This document shows positions 39,705 to 48,151 of a stretch of DNA of 64,000 bases, piece after piece. A model generated the notes under the pieces. It had not been told where the DNA came from and made no database searches. It worked only from the letters and a program-made list of their open reading frames with translations. The number at the start of each line of letters is the position of its first letter. The stretch's first letter is position 1. Source of the stretch: Actinomycetota bacterium (lineage in GTDB: Bacteria; Actinomycetota; Actinomycetes; Streptosporangiales; Streptosporangiaceae); the NCBI GenBank assembly GCA_003168255.1, contig PMSU01000055.1:42551-106550 (forward strand). Reading direction: 5' to 3'. Both the position numbers and the translations under genes were made by a program.

Positions 39705-40514
39705 AAGATCGAGGACGAGATCCGCATCGACGCCGAGGATGCGCTTGGCGGTCTTGACGGGCTGGACGTGCGGCGGATGTTCAGCGGCTGGGGTTTCTAC
39801 CGGCATGGCCTGCTGTTTGCTGCCGCCTGGGAGGGCGAGTTCCGGTTCCGCACCCGCCAGGGCCGCCGCTGGGTCTATGAGGTCGTGGACCCGGGGATGC
39901 TGGACCGTCCGGAAGAACTGGTCACCGCCGCCCGTGGAGTTCTGGCCGCCCTGGAGCGCGAGCCCGCGGCCGCAGCCAGGCCCGAGCGGCGGGGCACCGG
40001 CGAGGCCGTCTCGATCAAGCCCTACCACCCGGCCTGGGCGGCCGCGTTCCAGGACGAGCGCCGCCTGCTGGAGCAGACGATCGGCGAATACGTCGAGGAC
40101 GGCATCCATCATGTGGGCAGCACCGCGGTTCCCGGGCTGGCTGCCAAGCCGATTATCGACATCCTGGCCGGGATCCGCGATCTGGATGGCGCCCGCCCGT
40201 GCATCGACCTGGTTGCCCCGCTCGGCTACCTGTACGCTCCCTACCGCGCCGATGAGATGCTCTGGTTCTGTAAGCCGCATCCCAGTCGGCGCACCCATCA
40301 CCTGCACCTGGTCCCGGTCGGCTCCGAGCGCTACCGCGACGAGTTGCGGTTCCGCGACTACCTGAGGGCCCACCGGGAAAGCCGGGATGAATACGCCCGC
40401 CTTAAGCGCGGTCTGGCCATGAAGTTCCGCCTGGACCGGGAAGCCTACACCGGCGCCAAGACGGCATTCGTGAATGACATACTCAGCCGCGCAGACGACG
40501 ATGCCGCGAGGTGA
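39699..40514 (+). CDS. TfoX-N / GrpB (UPF0157) fusion protein
   Basis: A 271-residue protein joining two small domains. Residues ~1-90 look like the TfoX N-terminal domain (RRMFSGWGFYRHGLLFAAAW, then EFRFRTRQGR). Residues ~105-265 are a GrpB/UPF0157 nucleotidyltransferase-like domain (VSIKPYHPAWAAAFQDERR, HVGSTAVPGLAAKPIIDILA, HHLHLVPVGSERY). GrpB proteins are related to nucleotidyltransferases, but their substrate is not established. I have not seen this fusion described. The GTG start is leaderless-type. Confidence 0.82.
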   Translation: MGKIEDEIRIDAEDALGGLDGLDVRRMFSGWGFYRHGLLFAAAWEGEFRFRTRQGRRWVYEVVDPGMLDRPEELVTAARGVLAALEREPAAAARPERRGTGEAVSIKPYHPAWAAAFQDERRLLEQTIGEYVEDGIHHVGSTAVPGLAAKPIIDILAGIRDLDGARPCIDLVAPLGYLYAPYRADEMLWFCKPHPSRRTHHLHLVPVGSERYRDELRFRDYLRAHRESRDEYARLKRGLAMKFRLDREAYTGAKTAFVNDILSRADDDAAR

Positions 40515-40566
40515 GGCGGCCCTGAGCACGCCGCCTTATGCTGGGTGTGAGGCCGAAGGAGGTCCC

Positions 40567-41586
40567 GTGGCCATCAAGTCAGCTAGGACGGCAACCTGGC
40601 GCGCTGGGTGGGCGCGGACCGGGGGAGTGCTGCTGATGGCAGCAGGCGTCCTTGCCGCAGCGCCAGGACCGATCGCCGCCGCCGCTCCGGCTGCACCGGC
40701 TGCACCGGCTGCACCGCAGACGTGGACGGCCCCGGCGGGCATACCGGCGGCGATGACGAACGCGGGATCACCCGCACTGGCAAACTACAACGGCGTCCTC
40801 TACGCGGCATGGCAGGGCCAGTCGAGTCCTTATCACATTTACTACTCGGCCTACAACGGTCATACCTGGTCGGCGGAGGCGACTGTGCCGTCGGCCCTGA
40901 CCAACTACCGGACCGGCCCGGCACTCGGCGTCTACAACGGTGACCTGTATGTCGCGTGGCAGGGTCAGTCGACTCCCTTTCACATTTGGTATGCGGCCTT
41001 TGACGGCAAGGCCTGGACGGCCGAGGCGAAAGTCCCGTCGGCCCTGGACCACATAAGCTCGACCCCGGGTCTCGCCGCGTACGACGGGAACCTCTATCTC
41101 GCCTGGACAGGTGAGTCGTCACCGTATGCCGTCTACTACTCCGCGTTCAACGGCACGAGCTGGACGGCGCAAGCGAAAATCCCCTCCTCGAGCAGCGACA
41201 ACTTCCAGGCTACTGACACCCCGCTGGCCGTGTACAACAGCCAGCTGTACGCGTCGTGGGAGACGACGGCGAGTAATGAGCTGGTGTACGCAGCATTTGA
41301 CGGCGCCTCGTGGTCGAGCCCGGCGGACGTCGGGGCGACGTCCGATGCTGGTCCTGCGCTCGCGGTGAAGGGCAAGAAACTCTACGAGTCCTGGATTGAT
41401 TACTCCAGCCTTGACGTCATGTGGGCCTCGTTCAAGGGCAAGAGCTGGACGGTCGGGAAAGCGATTCCGGGCGCGTCGGTCTTTATAGAGACCGGCCCGG
41501 CTCTGGCGGCCTATAGCGGCTCGCTGTTTGACGCGTGGGATCCGGATTCGTCCCCTTCGGCGATCGGGTACTCGCTAGGCCCCTGA
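40567..41586 (+). CDS. secreted beta-propeller protein with ~50-residue repeats
   Basis: A 339-residue secreted protein. The signal segment is followed by an Ala/Pro tract from a 9-bp tandem repeat, then six or so repeats of ~47-50 residues built on the pattern YNGxLYxAWQGQSSPYxIYY then GxxWTAEAKVPSAL. This suggests a lectin- or sialidase-like propeller without enzymatic residues that I can see. AAGGAGG is four bases before GTG 40567. A decayed piece of one more repeat lies downstream at 42752. Confidence 0.8.
   Translation: MAIKSARTATWRAGWARTGGVLLMAAGVLAAAPGPIAAAAPAAPAAPAAPQTWTAPAGIPAAMTNAGSPALANYNGVLYAAWQGQSSPYHIYYSAYNGHTWSAEATVPSALTNYRTGPALGVYNGDLYVAWQGQSTPFHIWYAAFDGKAWTAEAKVPSALDHISSTPGLAAYDGNLYLAWTGESSPYAVYYSAFNGTSWTAQAKIPSSSSDNFQATDTPLAVYNSQLYASWETTASNELVYAAFDGASWSSPADVGATSDAGPALAVKGKKLYESWIDYSSLDVMWASFKGKSWTVGKAIPGASVFIETGPALAAYSGSLFDAWDPDSSPSAIGYSLGP
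40685..40717 (+). repeat. 9-bp tandem array (GCTGCACCG)n
   Basis: About 3.5 units encode the APAAPAAPAAP linker between signal peptide and propeller. Confidence 0.85.
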
Positions 41587-41592
41587 CGGGTG

Positions 41593-41598
41593 TAACTT
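41593..41598 (+). promoter_or_regulatory. candidate leaderless -10 element for the membrane protein gene
   Basis: TAACTT, seven bases (CCTCAGC), then ATG 41606, only a few bases after the stop of the propeller gene. Confidence 0.5.
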
Positions 41599-41605
41599 CC
41601 TCAGC

Positions 41606-42715
41606 ATGAGCAACAAGGACAACGGTGATAGCCAGCGCGGATCAGGCCGGTGGATCATCTTCATCCCCGCCTTAGGCTGCCTCGGTGTTGCCGCCATCGC
41701 CGTCTACGTCCTGCAGGTTTCGAGCGGAGTCCGGTGGAGCGTCTTCGGGACGGCGGTGGCAATAGCGGGTGCGGCCGGCCTGGCCGGCGGGATCGTTGGC
41801 TTCTTGTTCGGAATCCCGCACACCGTCCAGGCCACCGCTGCGCCGACTAGCGGCACGCAGTACCAGGGCAACACCAACCTGGAGCAGGTGTCCGATTGGC
41901 TGACGAAGATCATCGTTGGCGTCGGCCTGGTCCAGATCGGCCGCGCTTTGCCCGCTCTGAGCAAACTTGCCAAGAACATGAAGGCGCCGCTCGGCGGACT
42001 GGCGTCGAGCTCGGCGTTCGGCTTGGCGCTGACCATTTCCTACGCTGTGCTCGGCTTTCTCTTCCTCTATCTGTGGGCGCGCGAGAAATTCCCGCGGGAA
42101 CTACAGGCGGCCGCGACTATCCAGGAGCAGATTGATAAGCGCGAATCCGCCCAGTCGAATGCACTGAGCCTGGTTAATCGTCAGCTCAGCTCCTTGAAGG
42201 GCGGCGTGCCGCCAACGCAAGACGAGCTGAACCAGGCCATTACTACCGCGCCGGACTCCACTCGTCTCCAGATCTTCAATCAAGCCGAGCATGCCCGTAA
42301 CGTAAACTGGGATAAAGATAAGCCGCTGATGGCGCTGACGATTCCAGTGTTCCGCGGGCTTATCGCTGCCGACACGGAGAATCAATACCACCGGAATCAC
42401 GGCTCGCTGGGCTGGGCGCTGAAGGATCAGCCGGACCCCCAGTGGCAGGCGGCGAGTGACGAGCTCACCACCGCGATCGAGATTCGGGACAAGCTCAAGG
42501 TGGCCGGCTGGAAACTGTACGAAGCGAACCGCGCGCTCTGCGGCATCCACCTGGTCGTTGAACTAACAACTGGAGATCCAAGGGTTGCATCGCTTAGCGC
42601 GGCGATTAATCAGGATATAGCCGCTGCCCGGACAGATGACTACGCCAAGAAGATGATCGAGGGCGACGAGGCCAACGTGGATATCCGGTGGTGGATAAGC
42701 CAGCAGCACGGGTAA
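41606..42715 (+). CDS. membrane protein with helical cytoplasmic domain, possible stress/immunity type
   Basis: A 369-residue protein. Two TM segments (about residues 16-36 and 46-68) are followed by GFLFGIPHT and a QGNTNLEQVSDWLTKIIVGV stretch, then a third TM near 140-155. From memory, this TM module with NTNLEQxSDWLTKxxVGxGL recurs in membrane proteins linked to predicted immunity or stress signalling, including pYEATS-type ones. The C-terminal ~190 residues are helical, with EIRDKLKVAGWKLYEANRAL, and have no catalytic motif that I know. Codon use is less GC-rich than its neighbours. Confidence 0.65.
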   Translation: MSNKDNGDSQRGSGRWIIFIPALGCLGVAAIAVYVLQVSSGVRWSVFGTAVAIAGAAGLAGGIVGFLFGIPHTVQATAAPTSGTQYQGNTNLEQVSDWLTKIIVGVGLVQIGRALPALSKLAKNMKAPLGGLASSSAFGLALTISYAVLGFLFLYLWAREKFPRELQAAATIQEQIDKRESAQSNALSLVNRQLSSLKGGVPPTQDELNQAITTAPDSTRLQIFNQAEHARNVNWDKDKPLMALTIPVFRGLIAADTENQYHRNHGSLGWALKDQPDPQWQAASDELTTAIEIRDKLKVAGWKLYEANRALCGIHLVVELTTGDPRVASLSAAINQDIAAARTDDYAKKMIEGDEANVDIRWWISQQHG

Positions 42716-42751
42716 GCCGTTACGCTGCCCGGTTGCCACGTCGTGATCATG

Positions 42752-42840
42752 GCACGAGCTGGACGGCGCAGGCGACAATCCCGTCGCTCAGGCATTGCTT
42801 TCCGCCCGGTCCGGGGAGACAGTGGGGTAGACCGTTTGGT
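42752..42840 (+). pseudogene. decayed fragment of a beta-propeller repeat
   Basis: GGCACGAGCTGGACGGCGCA recurs here from inside the propeller gene (about 41153-41172), and the following bases also match (encoded GTSWTAQATIPS versus GTSWTAQAKIPS). Similarity is lost after about 15 codons and the frame soon ends. The 200-bp gap 42716-42915 has nothing else I can support. Confidence 0.55.
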
Positions 42841-42915
42841 TGAACCCCCGATAATCGTGTCGCCCTGGACCCCGGCGGCGTGTGGTGAACCACACCCTGA
42901 GCCGGGAAGGCGGCC

Positions 42916-43575
42916 ATGTCACCATTAGTCAATTTCAAGATCGGCCCGCGCTGCCTCGCGGTCCTGGCCGCGGTCGGTGCCCTGACGCTGACCGCAACCG
43001 CCAGCGCTGGCGCCACCGCGACCTGCAAGCCCTGGACAATCAGCCCCGGCGGGAACATCACCGCGACGTCCAGCAAGATCACGCTGACAGACACCGCGTC
43101 GGGTATCCCCCTCACCTGCACGTCCTCGCACGCGTCCGGCACCCTCATGTCGGGCAGCTGGCTGCCGGGCACCGGTCTCGGGTCCATCACGACGCTGTCC
43201 TTCAACAAGTGCACCGACCCGATCAGCCTGACCTTCTCCGTGGCGTCAAATGCCCTCCCGTGGTCGCTGAATGCCAGGTACTACGGCTCCGGCAGCGGCG
43301 TCACCCACGGCACCCTTACCGGCATCGGCATCACCATTACCGGCATCAACTCCAGCTGCGACGCGACCGCGGACGGGACAGCAGCCGGCGCGGACAACGG
43401 CCGGGTCAACATCACGTACACCAACAGCACCGGCAAGCTGAAGATTCTCCCCACCGGCGGCAACCTGCACATCTACAACGTCAGCGACTGCCCCAGCGGC
43501 ATCAACAGCGGCGACGCCACGTCCCTCGCCGGGACCTACAAGGTGACGCCCGCGCAGACCATCACCAGCCCCTGA
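42916..43575 (+). CDS. secreted beta-rich protein, function unknown
   Basis: A 219-residue protein with a signal peptide (RCLAVLAAVGALTLTATASAGA) and a mature part rich in Thr, Ser and Gly. Six or so cysteines are spaced for disulfides (TCKPWT, LTCTSSH, NKCTDP, SSCDAT, SDCPSG). The strand pattern recalls actinobacterial secreted lipid-binding or surface proteins with an N-terminal CxP start, but I cannot name the family. It follows the propeller and membrane genes on the same strand. Confidence 0.72.
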   Translation: MSPLVNFKIGPRCLAVLAAVGALTLTATASAGATATCKPWTISPGGNITATSSKITLTDTASGIPLTCTSSHASGTLMSGSWLPGTGLGSITTLSFNKCTDPISLTFSVASNALPWSLNARYYGSGSGVTHGTLTGIGITITGINSSCDATADGTAAGADNGRVNITYTNSTGKLKILPTGGNLHIYNVSDCPSGINSGDATSLAGTYKVTPAQTITSP

Positions 43576-43646
43576 CCGGCGGTCGGCCCGCTGCGCTCGG
43601 ATGCCGATCGCGAGTGGCTGGCCCTGGTCCGTTCGGAAAAAAGATT

Positions 43647-44273
43647 CTAGACGCCGACCAGGGGGAGGAATACGTCGTCCACGATTTCGACGATGGCACG
43701 ATCGGATGTCGGGGTGCGGGTCAGGAATAGTTCGTGGCGGAGCATGTCGATCGGGAGCGAGGCGACCCTCGGGGTGATGTCAGCGCGGACCTCGCCCCGA
43801 TCCGCGGCGCGCTTGAGGATGGTCGCCATGACGTCGCCGCCGACGTGGATGAGCTGAGCCTGGAGCTGAGAGAACAGCTCGGCGTCGGCGAAGTAGTCGC
43901 CGAGCAGGCCGTAGATGGTCTCGGGGCCGACCTGGGTCAGCCGGCCGGAGTACCGGCGCAACACGGCGAGCACATCGCCTCGCAGGCTGCCGGTGTCAGG
44001 CACCTCGCCGGAGAGCAGCGGGCGGTGGCGTCGCAGCGCGGCGATCACCAGCTCGGCCCGGTTGCGCCACCGGCGGTAGAGGACGGCTCTGCTGGTGCCG
44101 GCCCGGTCGGCGACAGCCTCCATCGTCAGATCCGCGTACCCGGTGGCCTGAAGCTCTTCCCAGGCGGCATCGAGCAGGGCGGTCTCCAGCGCCGTTCCCC
44201 GTCGCCGGGTGCTCCCGCCGCTATGCCTGTGCGGCGGCGCTGCTGGACAGGTCGCGCCTCGGGAACTCGTCAT
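43647..44273 (-). CDS. TetR-family transcriptional regulator
   Basis: A 208-residue TetR protein with HTH DLTMEAVADRAGTSRAVLYRRW and a C-terminal domain of the TetR_C_11 type (LRGDVLAVLRRYSGRL, RAADRGEVRADI). TAAGGAG lies nine bases before ATG 44273; a longer ORF opens at GTG 44297. It is downstream of and co-directional with the ligase gene but starts 58 bp from that gene's stop, so it may be part of the same unit. Confidence 0.86.
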   Translation of the reverse strand: MTSSRGATCPAAPPHRHSGGSTRRRGTALETALLDAAWEELQATGYADLTMEAVADRAGTSRAVLYRRWRNRAELVIAALRRHRPLLSGEVPDTGSLRGDVLAVLRRYSGRLTQVGPETIYGLLGDYFADAELFSQLQAQLIHVGGDVMATILKRAADRGEVRADITPRVASLPIDMLRHELFLTRTPTSDRAIVEIVDDVFLPLVGV

Positions 44274-44330
44274 TCGCGCTCGCTCCTTACCGGACACCCG
44301 TATCTTAGCGGGCGCGATAACTGGGCGCGA

Positions 44331-45920
44331 TCATGGTGCGGCGGGCGCGGCGGGCGCGGCGGGCGCGGCGGAGCCAGCGGAGCCAGCGGAGCCAGGGAGC
44401 AACTGGGCCTTGATCTCACCCTTGAGGACCTTGCCCAGCTTGGACCGGGGCAGATCCGGCCAGATCTCGATCTGCTTCGGGGTCTTGACGCTGCCGAGCC
44501 GCCCCTTCACGAACGCTTTCAGCGCATCGGGCGCCGCGTCCTGCCCGGGCTGAATCTCCAGCACGGCAGTGACGCGCTCGCCCCACTTGTCGTCCGGCAG
44601 GCCGATGACCGCGCAATCCCGGACGGCGGGATGCTGCATCAGCACCTGCTCGATCTCCGCGGAGTAGACGTTGAACCCGCCGGTGATGATCATGTCCTTG
44701 GCGCGGTCCACGATGAAGAGGAAGTTGTCGGCGTCGAGGTAGCCGATGTCGCCGGTGTGATGCCAGCCATGCTGAGACGCCTCCGCCGTGGCCGCCGGGT
44801 TCTTGTAGTAGCCGGCCATCACCAGGGAGCTGCGGACCACGATCTCGCCGCGATCCCCAGGCGGCAGCAGCCGCCCCTCGTCGTCCATGATCGCGACGGT
44901 CACCAGCGGGGCCGGACGTCCGGCGGAGGCGAGCCGCTCCCGCGCGATCGAGCCGTCGGGGCGGAAGTGATCGGCGGGCGCCATCATGGAGATCATCATC
45001 GGCGCCTCGCTCTGCCCGAACAGCTGGGCCATCACCGGGCCGATCTTCTCTATCGCCTCCTCCAGCCGGGCGGCTGACATCGGCGCCGCGCCGTACCACA
45101 GGCACTGCAAAGAGGACAGGTCGGCGCCGCCCAGGTTCTCGTGGCCCAGCAGCATGTAGATCAGCGTCGGCGGCAGGAAGGTGTGCGTGATCCGGTGCCG
45201 CTCGATCAGCACCAGGTACCCGGTCAGGTCCGGCTTCGGCATGACGACGATCTCGCCGCCCAGGGCCAGGATCGGGAAGCACAGGACGCCGGCCGCGTGG
45301 GTGAGCGGCGCGAGCGCCAGGTACCTGGGCCGGCCGGCGAACGGGTATCCCATCAGCGTCAGCGCCGACATGGTCTCGAGATTGCGGCCGGTCAGCATCA
45401 CGCCCTTGGGCCTGCCCGTCGTCCCGCCGGTGCCGACGATCATCGCGGTGTCGTCGGGCGGGTCGGCCGAGAACGGCCCGGCGGGGACGTCGGCCAGCCA
45501 CGTCGCGAAAGAAACCGCAGGACCACTGGCCCGGTCGAGACAGACCAGCGTGGTCAGCTTGGGCAGGTCGGGCAGGATCTGCGTGACGAGCGGCTCGAAT
45601 GCGCTCTGGAAGATCAGGCAGGCGCAGTCAAAGAGATCGAGCAGGTCGCGGTTCTCGGCCGCCTCGCTGCGCGGATTGACCGGGCACCAGACCGCGCCGG
45701 CCCGAGCGATCCCGAACACGCAGGAGAAGGCAACGGGATCGTTCGCCGACAGGATCGCCACCTTGTCGCCAGGGCGCACGCCCGAGCCGTCCAGCGCCCG
45801 GGCGACCTGCCAGGACAGCTCCTGCACCTGACCATAGGAGAGCGTGCTGTCGCCCATGGTCAGGCACGGAGCGCTGGGGCCGAGCGAGGCCCCCTTGTCG
45901 AGATAGTCGGTCAGGCGCAT
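44331..45920 (-). CDS. AMP-dependent acyl-CoA ligase (FadD-like)
   Basis: A 529-residue ANL ligase. The P-loop is MIVGTGGTTGRPKGVML, the adenine region is AQLFGQSEAPMMI, the hinge is FIVDRAKDMIITGGFNVYSAE, and the catalytic lysine region is RSKLGKVLKGEIK. ATG 45920 begins the conserved MRLTDYLDKGA; the ORF track's longer start runs through a 9-bp array. The C-terminus ends in a GSAGSAAPAAP tail from two more 9-bp arrays. It is followed by TetR and preceded by a saccharopine-dehydrogenase-like gene and an SDR, which together form a catabolic cluster. Confidence 0.9.
   Translation of the reverse strand: MRLTDYLDKGASLGPSAPCLTMGDSTLSYGQVQELSWQVARALDGSGVRPGDKVAILSANDPVAFSCVFGIARAGAVWCPVNPRSEAAENRDLLDLFDCACLIFQSAFEPLVTQILPDLPKLTTLVCLDRASGPAVSFATWLADVPAGPFSADPPDDTAMIVGTGGTTGRPKGVMLTGRNLETMSALTLMGYPFAGRPRYLALAPLTHAAGVLCFPILALGGEIVVMPKPDLTGYLVLIERHRITHTFLPPTLIYMLLGHENLGGADLSSLQCLWYGAAPMSAARLEEAIEKIGPVMAQLFGQSEAPMMISMMAPADHFRPDGSIARERLASAGRPAPLVTVAIMDDEGRLLPPGDRGEIVVRSSLVMAGYYKNPAATAEASQHGWHHTGDIGYLDADNFLFIVDRAKDMIITGGFNVYSAEIEQVLMQHPAVRDCAVIGLPDDKWGERVTAVLEIQPGQDAAPDALKAFVKGRLGSVKTPKQIEIWPDLPRSKLGKVLKGEIKAQLLPGSAGSAGSAAPAAPAAPAAP
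44337..44396 (-). repeat. two adjacent 9-bp tandem arrays at the ligase 3' end
   Basis: Three or so copies of GGGCGCGGC are followed by three copies of GGAGCCAGC. They encode the APAAP and GSAGSA tails on the minus strand. Confidence 0.85.
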
Positions 45921-45921
45921 G

Positions 45922-45969
45922 GCCGGGTCAGCCGGGTCAGCCGGGTCAGCCGGGTCAGCCGGGTCAGCC
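45922..45969 (-). repeat. 9-bp tandem array x5 between two genes
   Basis: GCCGGGTCA repeats five times between the ligase start and the end of the upstream gene. Read on the minus strand each unit contains TGA in the same phase, so the stop codon of the saccharopine-dehydrogenase-like gene is multiplied. Confidence 0.88.
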
Positions 45970-47085
45970 GCCCGCGGTGACGACGGGTTCCATGACCAGC
46001 CCAAAGCTGCGCAGCACGCCGAGCAGCTCGCGATGCCCGAACGCCTGGCAGGCCGAGGCGAACCCGGCCCGGCGCGGCGACTGCTGGAGCAGCGAGTAGG
46101 CCGCGTACGCCTGGAGCAGCCCCGTCTGCTTGTAGTTGGAGTTGCCGTGGATCACGCAGTGCACGCGCCCCAGCGGGCCCGACGCGTAGACCGAGTCCAG
46201 CGACGTGTTGACCCGCGGGTTCTCCCGCGGCGGCATGCCAGCCTGAACCGAGCTGGCGATCTTGCCAAGCGCATCTTCCTGCTGGTCGGCCGGCAGCGTC
46301 TTGATCTGCTCCTCGACCATCTTGACCGTGGCCACGACGCCCTCCATGACGGTCCGGTCGAAGACGCCGCCGATCGCCTTGCAGGTGGCCACCCGCGGGT
46401 CGTTCTTGAACCACACCGGGTGGCAGGTGCCGCCCCAGGGCAGGGCCAGCCCGGTCTCGTGCTGGCCGGGGATGACGACCTCGAACTTCGATTCGGGGTT
46501 CCACTTCTGGTACTGGTTCTGCTCCAGGTAGTACCAGTCCGCCTTGAGGATGGTGAAGATCGTCTGGGTCGAGGCCTGGGTCGGGAACCCCTTCCACAGG
46601 ACGAGGATGTCGAGGGTGTCGACGCCCGGCGTCTCCAGGCAGACGTTCGCCGCGATCTCGCCGGTGGTGTACATCTGCGCGACGCCGGGTGACAGCAGCA
46701 GGCCCTTCTCGGCGAACTGGCTGCCCCACTGCGACTGCGCGGCCAGCGCCCAGTCCTGCTCGCCGGTCGTGTCCAGGTAGTGGCAGCCGGCCGCGAGGCT
46801 GGCCTCCACTACGGCCGGCCCGAGCTTGATGAACGGGCCGACGATGTTGCACACCACGCTGGCCCCGGAGAACAGATCGGTCAGCGGCCCCACCTCGTGG
46901 CTGACCTCGACGACGTCGTGCTCTACCGTCTCGATGCCGGGGATCTTGTCGATCACTTCCTGCACCCGTGCCTTGTCCCGGCCGGCCGCGATGAAGGGGA
47001 CATGGAACTCGCGGAGGTACTCGCAGACCAGACGGCCGGTGTAACCGGACGCGCCGTAGACGACGACAGGCTTGTTCTCGCTCAT
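45964..47085 (-). CDS. saccharopine dehydrogenase-like NAD(P)-binding protein
   Basis: A 373-residue protein with an N-terminal Rossmann motif (VVYGASGYTGRLVCEYL) and the family segments NIVGPFIKLGPAVVEASLAAGCHYLDTTGE. Relatives include saccharopine-dehydrogenase-like trans-acting enoyl reductases of mycobacterial lipid synthesis, and similar proteins are often paired with acyl-CoA genes. The substrate is unknown. The gene starts at ATG 47085, 36 bp past the SDR stop, and so is likely in one operon with it. Confidence 0.85.
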   Translation of the reverse strand: MSENKPVVVYGASGYTGRLVCEYLREFHVPFIAAGRDKARVQEVIDKIPGIETVEHDVVEVSHEVGPLTDLFSGASVVCNIVGPFIKLGPAVVEASLAAGCHYLDTTGEQDWALAAQSQWGSQFAEKGLLLSPGVAQMYTTGEIAANVCLETPGVDTLDILVLWKGFPTQASTQTIFTILKADWYYLEQNQYQKWNPESKFEVVIPGQHETGLALPWGGTCHPVWFKNDPRVATCKAIGGVFDRTVMEGVVATVKMVEEQIKTLPADQQEDALGKIASSVQAGMPPRENPRVNTSLDSVYASGPLGRVHCVIHGNSNYKQTGLLQAYAAYSLLQQSPRRAGFASACQAFGHRELLGVLRSFGLVMEPVVTAGG

Positions 47086-47121
47086 GGTTGACTGCCTTTC
47101 GATAATCAGGAATTCAGCGGG

Positions 47122-47925
47122 TCACATGCCCATGCCGCCGTCGACCGGCAGGCCGGCTCCGTGCACGAAGCGGGCACCGTCGGAGGCGAGGAACACCACC
47201 GCATCGGCCATGTCAGCGACATCGCCGAGCCTGCCGAGCGGGGTCAGCCCGATCACGTCGCCGACCGCGGCCTCGGCGCTCGGCCACAGGCCCAGGGTCA
47301 CCATGTCGCTGGCCAGCTTCAGGCCCATCTGGGTCGCGACGAGCCCCGGGTAGACGCAGTTCACCCGCACGCCGTAGCCCAGCTTTCCCGACTCTTGCGC
47401 GGCCACCCGGGTGAGCCGGTCGACGGCCGACTTGGTCGCCGAGTAGCCGGCGATGCCGGGGAAGGGGATGGTCGCGGCCACCGAGGAGATGTTGACGACG
47501 GCGCCGCCCTGCCCGGCGGGACCGTCCGGCCGCATGGCGCGGAAGGCATGCTTCAGGCCGAGGGCCGTGCCGACGATGTTGACGTCCAGCATGCTGCGCA
47601 GCTCGGCCGGGTCGATGTCGATGACCAGGGCGGAGATCTCGACGCCGGCGTTGTTCACCAGGATGTCGAAGCCGCCCAGTTCGGCGATCGTCGCGGCGAC
47701 GGCCCTCTCCCAGCTCGCTTCGTCGGTCACGTCGAGCCTGACGAAACCAGTGGTCGCGCCGGAATCACGGATGGCCGCGGCCGTCTTCTCGCCATCGCCC
47801 TCGAGAATGTCGCCGATCATCACCGAAGCCCCGGCGCGGGCGAGCGCCTCGGCCATGCCCGCCCCCAGCCCGCGCGCTCCGCCAGTTACCAGTGCCTTGC
47901 GTCCAGCCAGGTCGTACACGCTCAT
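47122..47925 (-). CDS. SDR-family oxidoreductase
   Basis: A 267-residue classical short-chain dehydrogenase. The cofactor loop is TGGARGLGAGMAEAL, then DILVNNAGVE, catalytic Ser in NISSVAA, and Tyr/Lys in GYSATKSA. AGGAG precedes ATG 47925 by seven bases; the longer ORF start is Arg-rich leader. It heads the minus-strand cluster with the saccharopine-like protein and ligase, divergent from a TetR gene with repeated operator-like motifs between. Confidence 0.9.
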   Translation of the reverse strand: MSVYDLAGRKALVTGGARGLGAGMAEALARAGASVMIGDILEGDGEKTAAAIRDSGATTGFVRLDVTDEASWERAVAATIAELGGFDILVNNAGVEISALVIDIDPAELRSMLDVNIVGTALGLKHAFRAMRPDGPAGQGGAVVNISSVAATIPFPGIAGYSATKSAVDRLTRVAAQESGKLGYGVRVNCVYPGLVATQMGLKLASDMVTLGLWPSAEAAVGDVIGLTPLGRLGDVADMADAVVFLASDGARFVHGAGLPVDGGMGM

Positions 47926-48010
47926 GTCAAAGCTCCTCGATTCGCGTTGGCCTCGTTGCCGGGTGCGCGCCGCTTCGGTCCTGCGGTGAGGTGGCGCCGC
48001 CACGCCTTGG

Positions 48011-48066
48011 CAATCGTCAAACCTTTGTTAGACGCTTGTCAAGAGTTTCTTGGACGATTGTCAAGA
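48011..48066. promoter_or_regulatory. repeated operator-like motifs in SDR/TetR divergent promoter
   Basis: GACGCTTGTCAAGA (48031) and GACGATTGTCAAGA (48053) are direct repeats 22 bp apart. CAATCGTC (48011) is the exact inverse of GACGATTG (48053). TTGACA hexamers occur on the minus strand within both copies, so bound repressor would cover the SDR promoter. Confidence 0.5.
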
Positions 48067-48151
48067 TTTTTCTTCCTAACGGCCGCGGCCAGGCATTAGA
48101 CTCGGCTTGAACTCGCGTGGGGCGCAACGGAGGGCGGACGGAAGAATCGCT

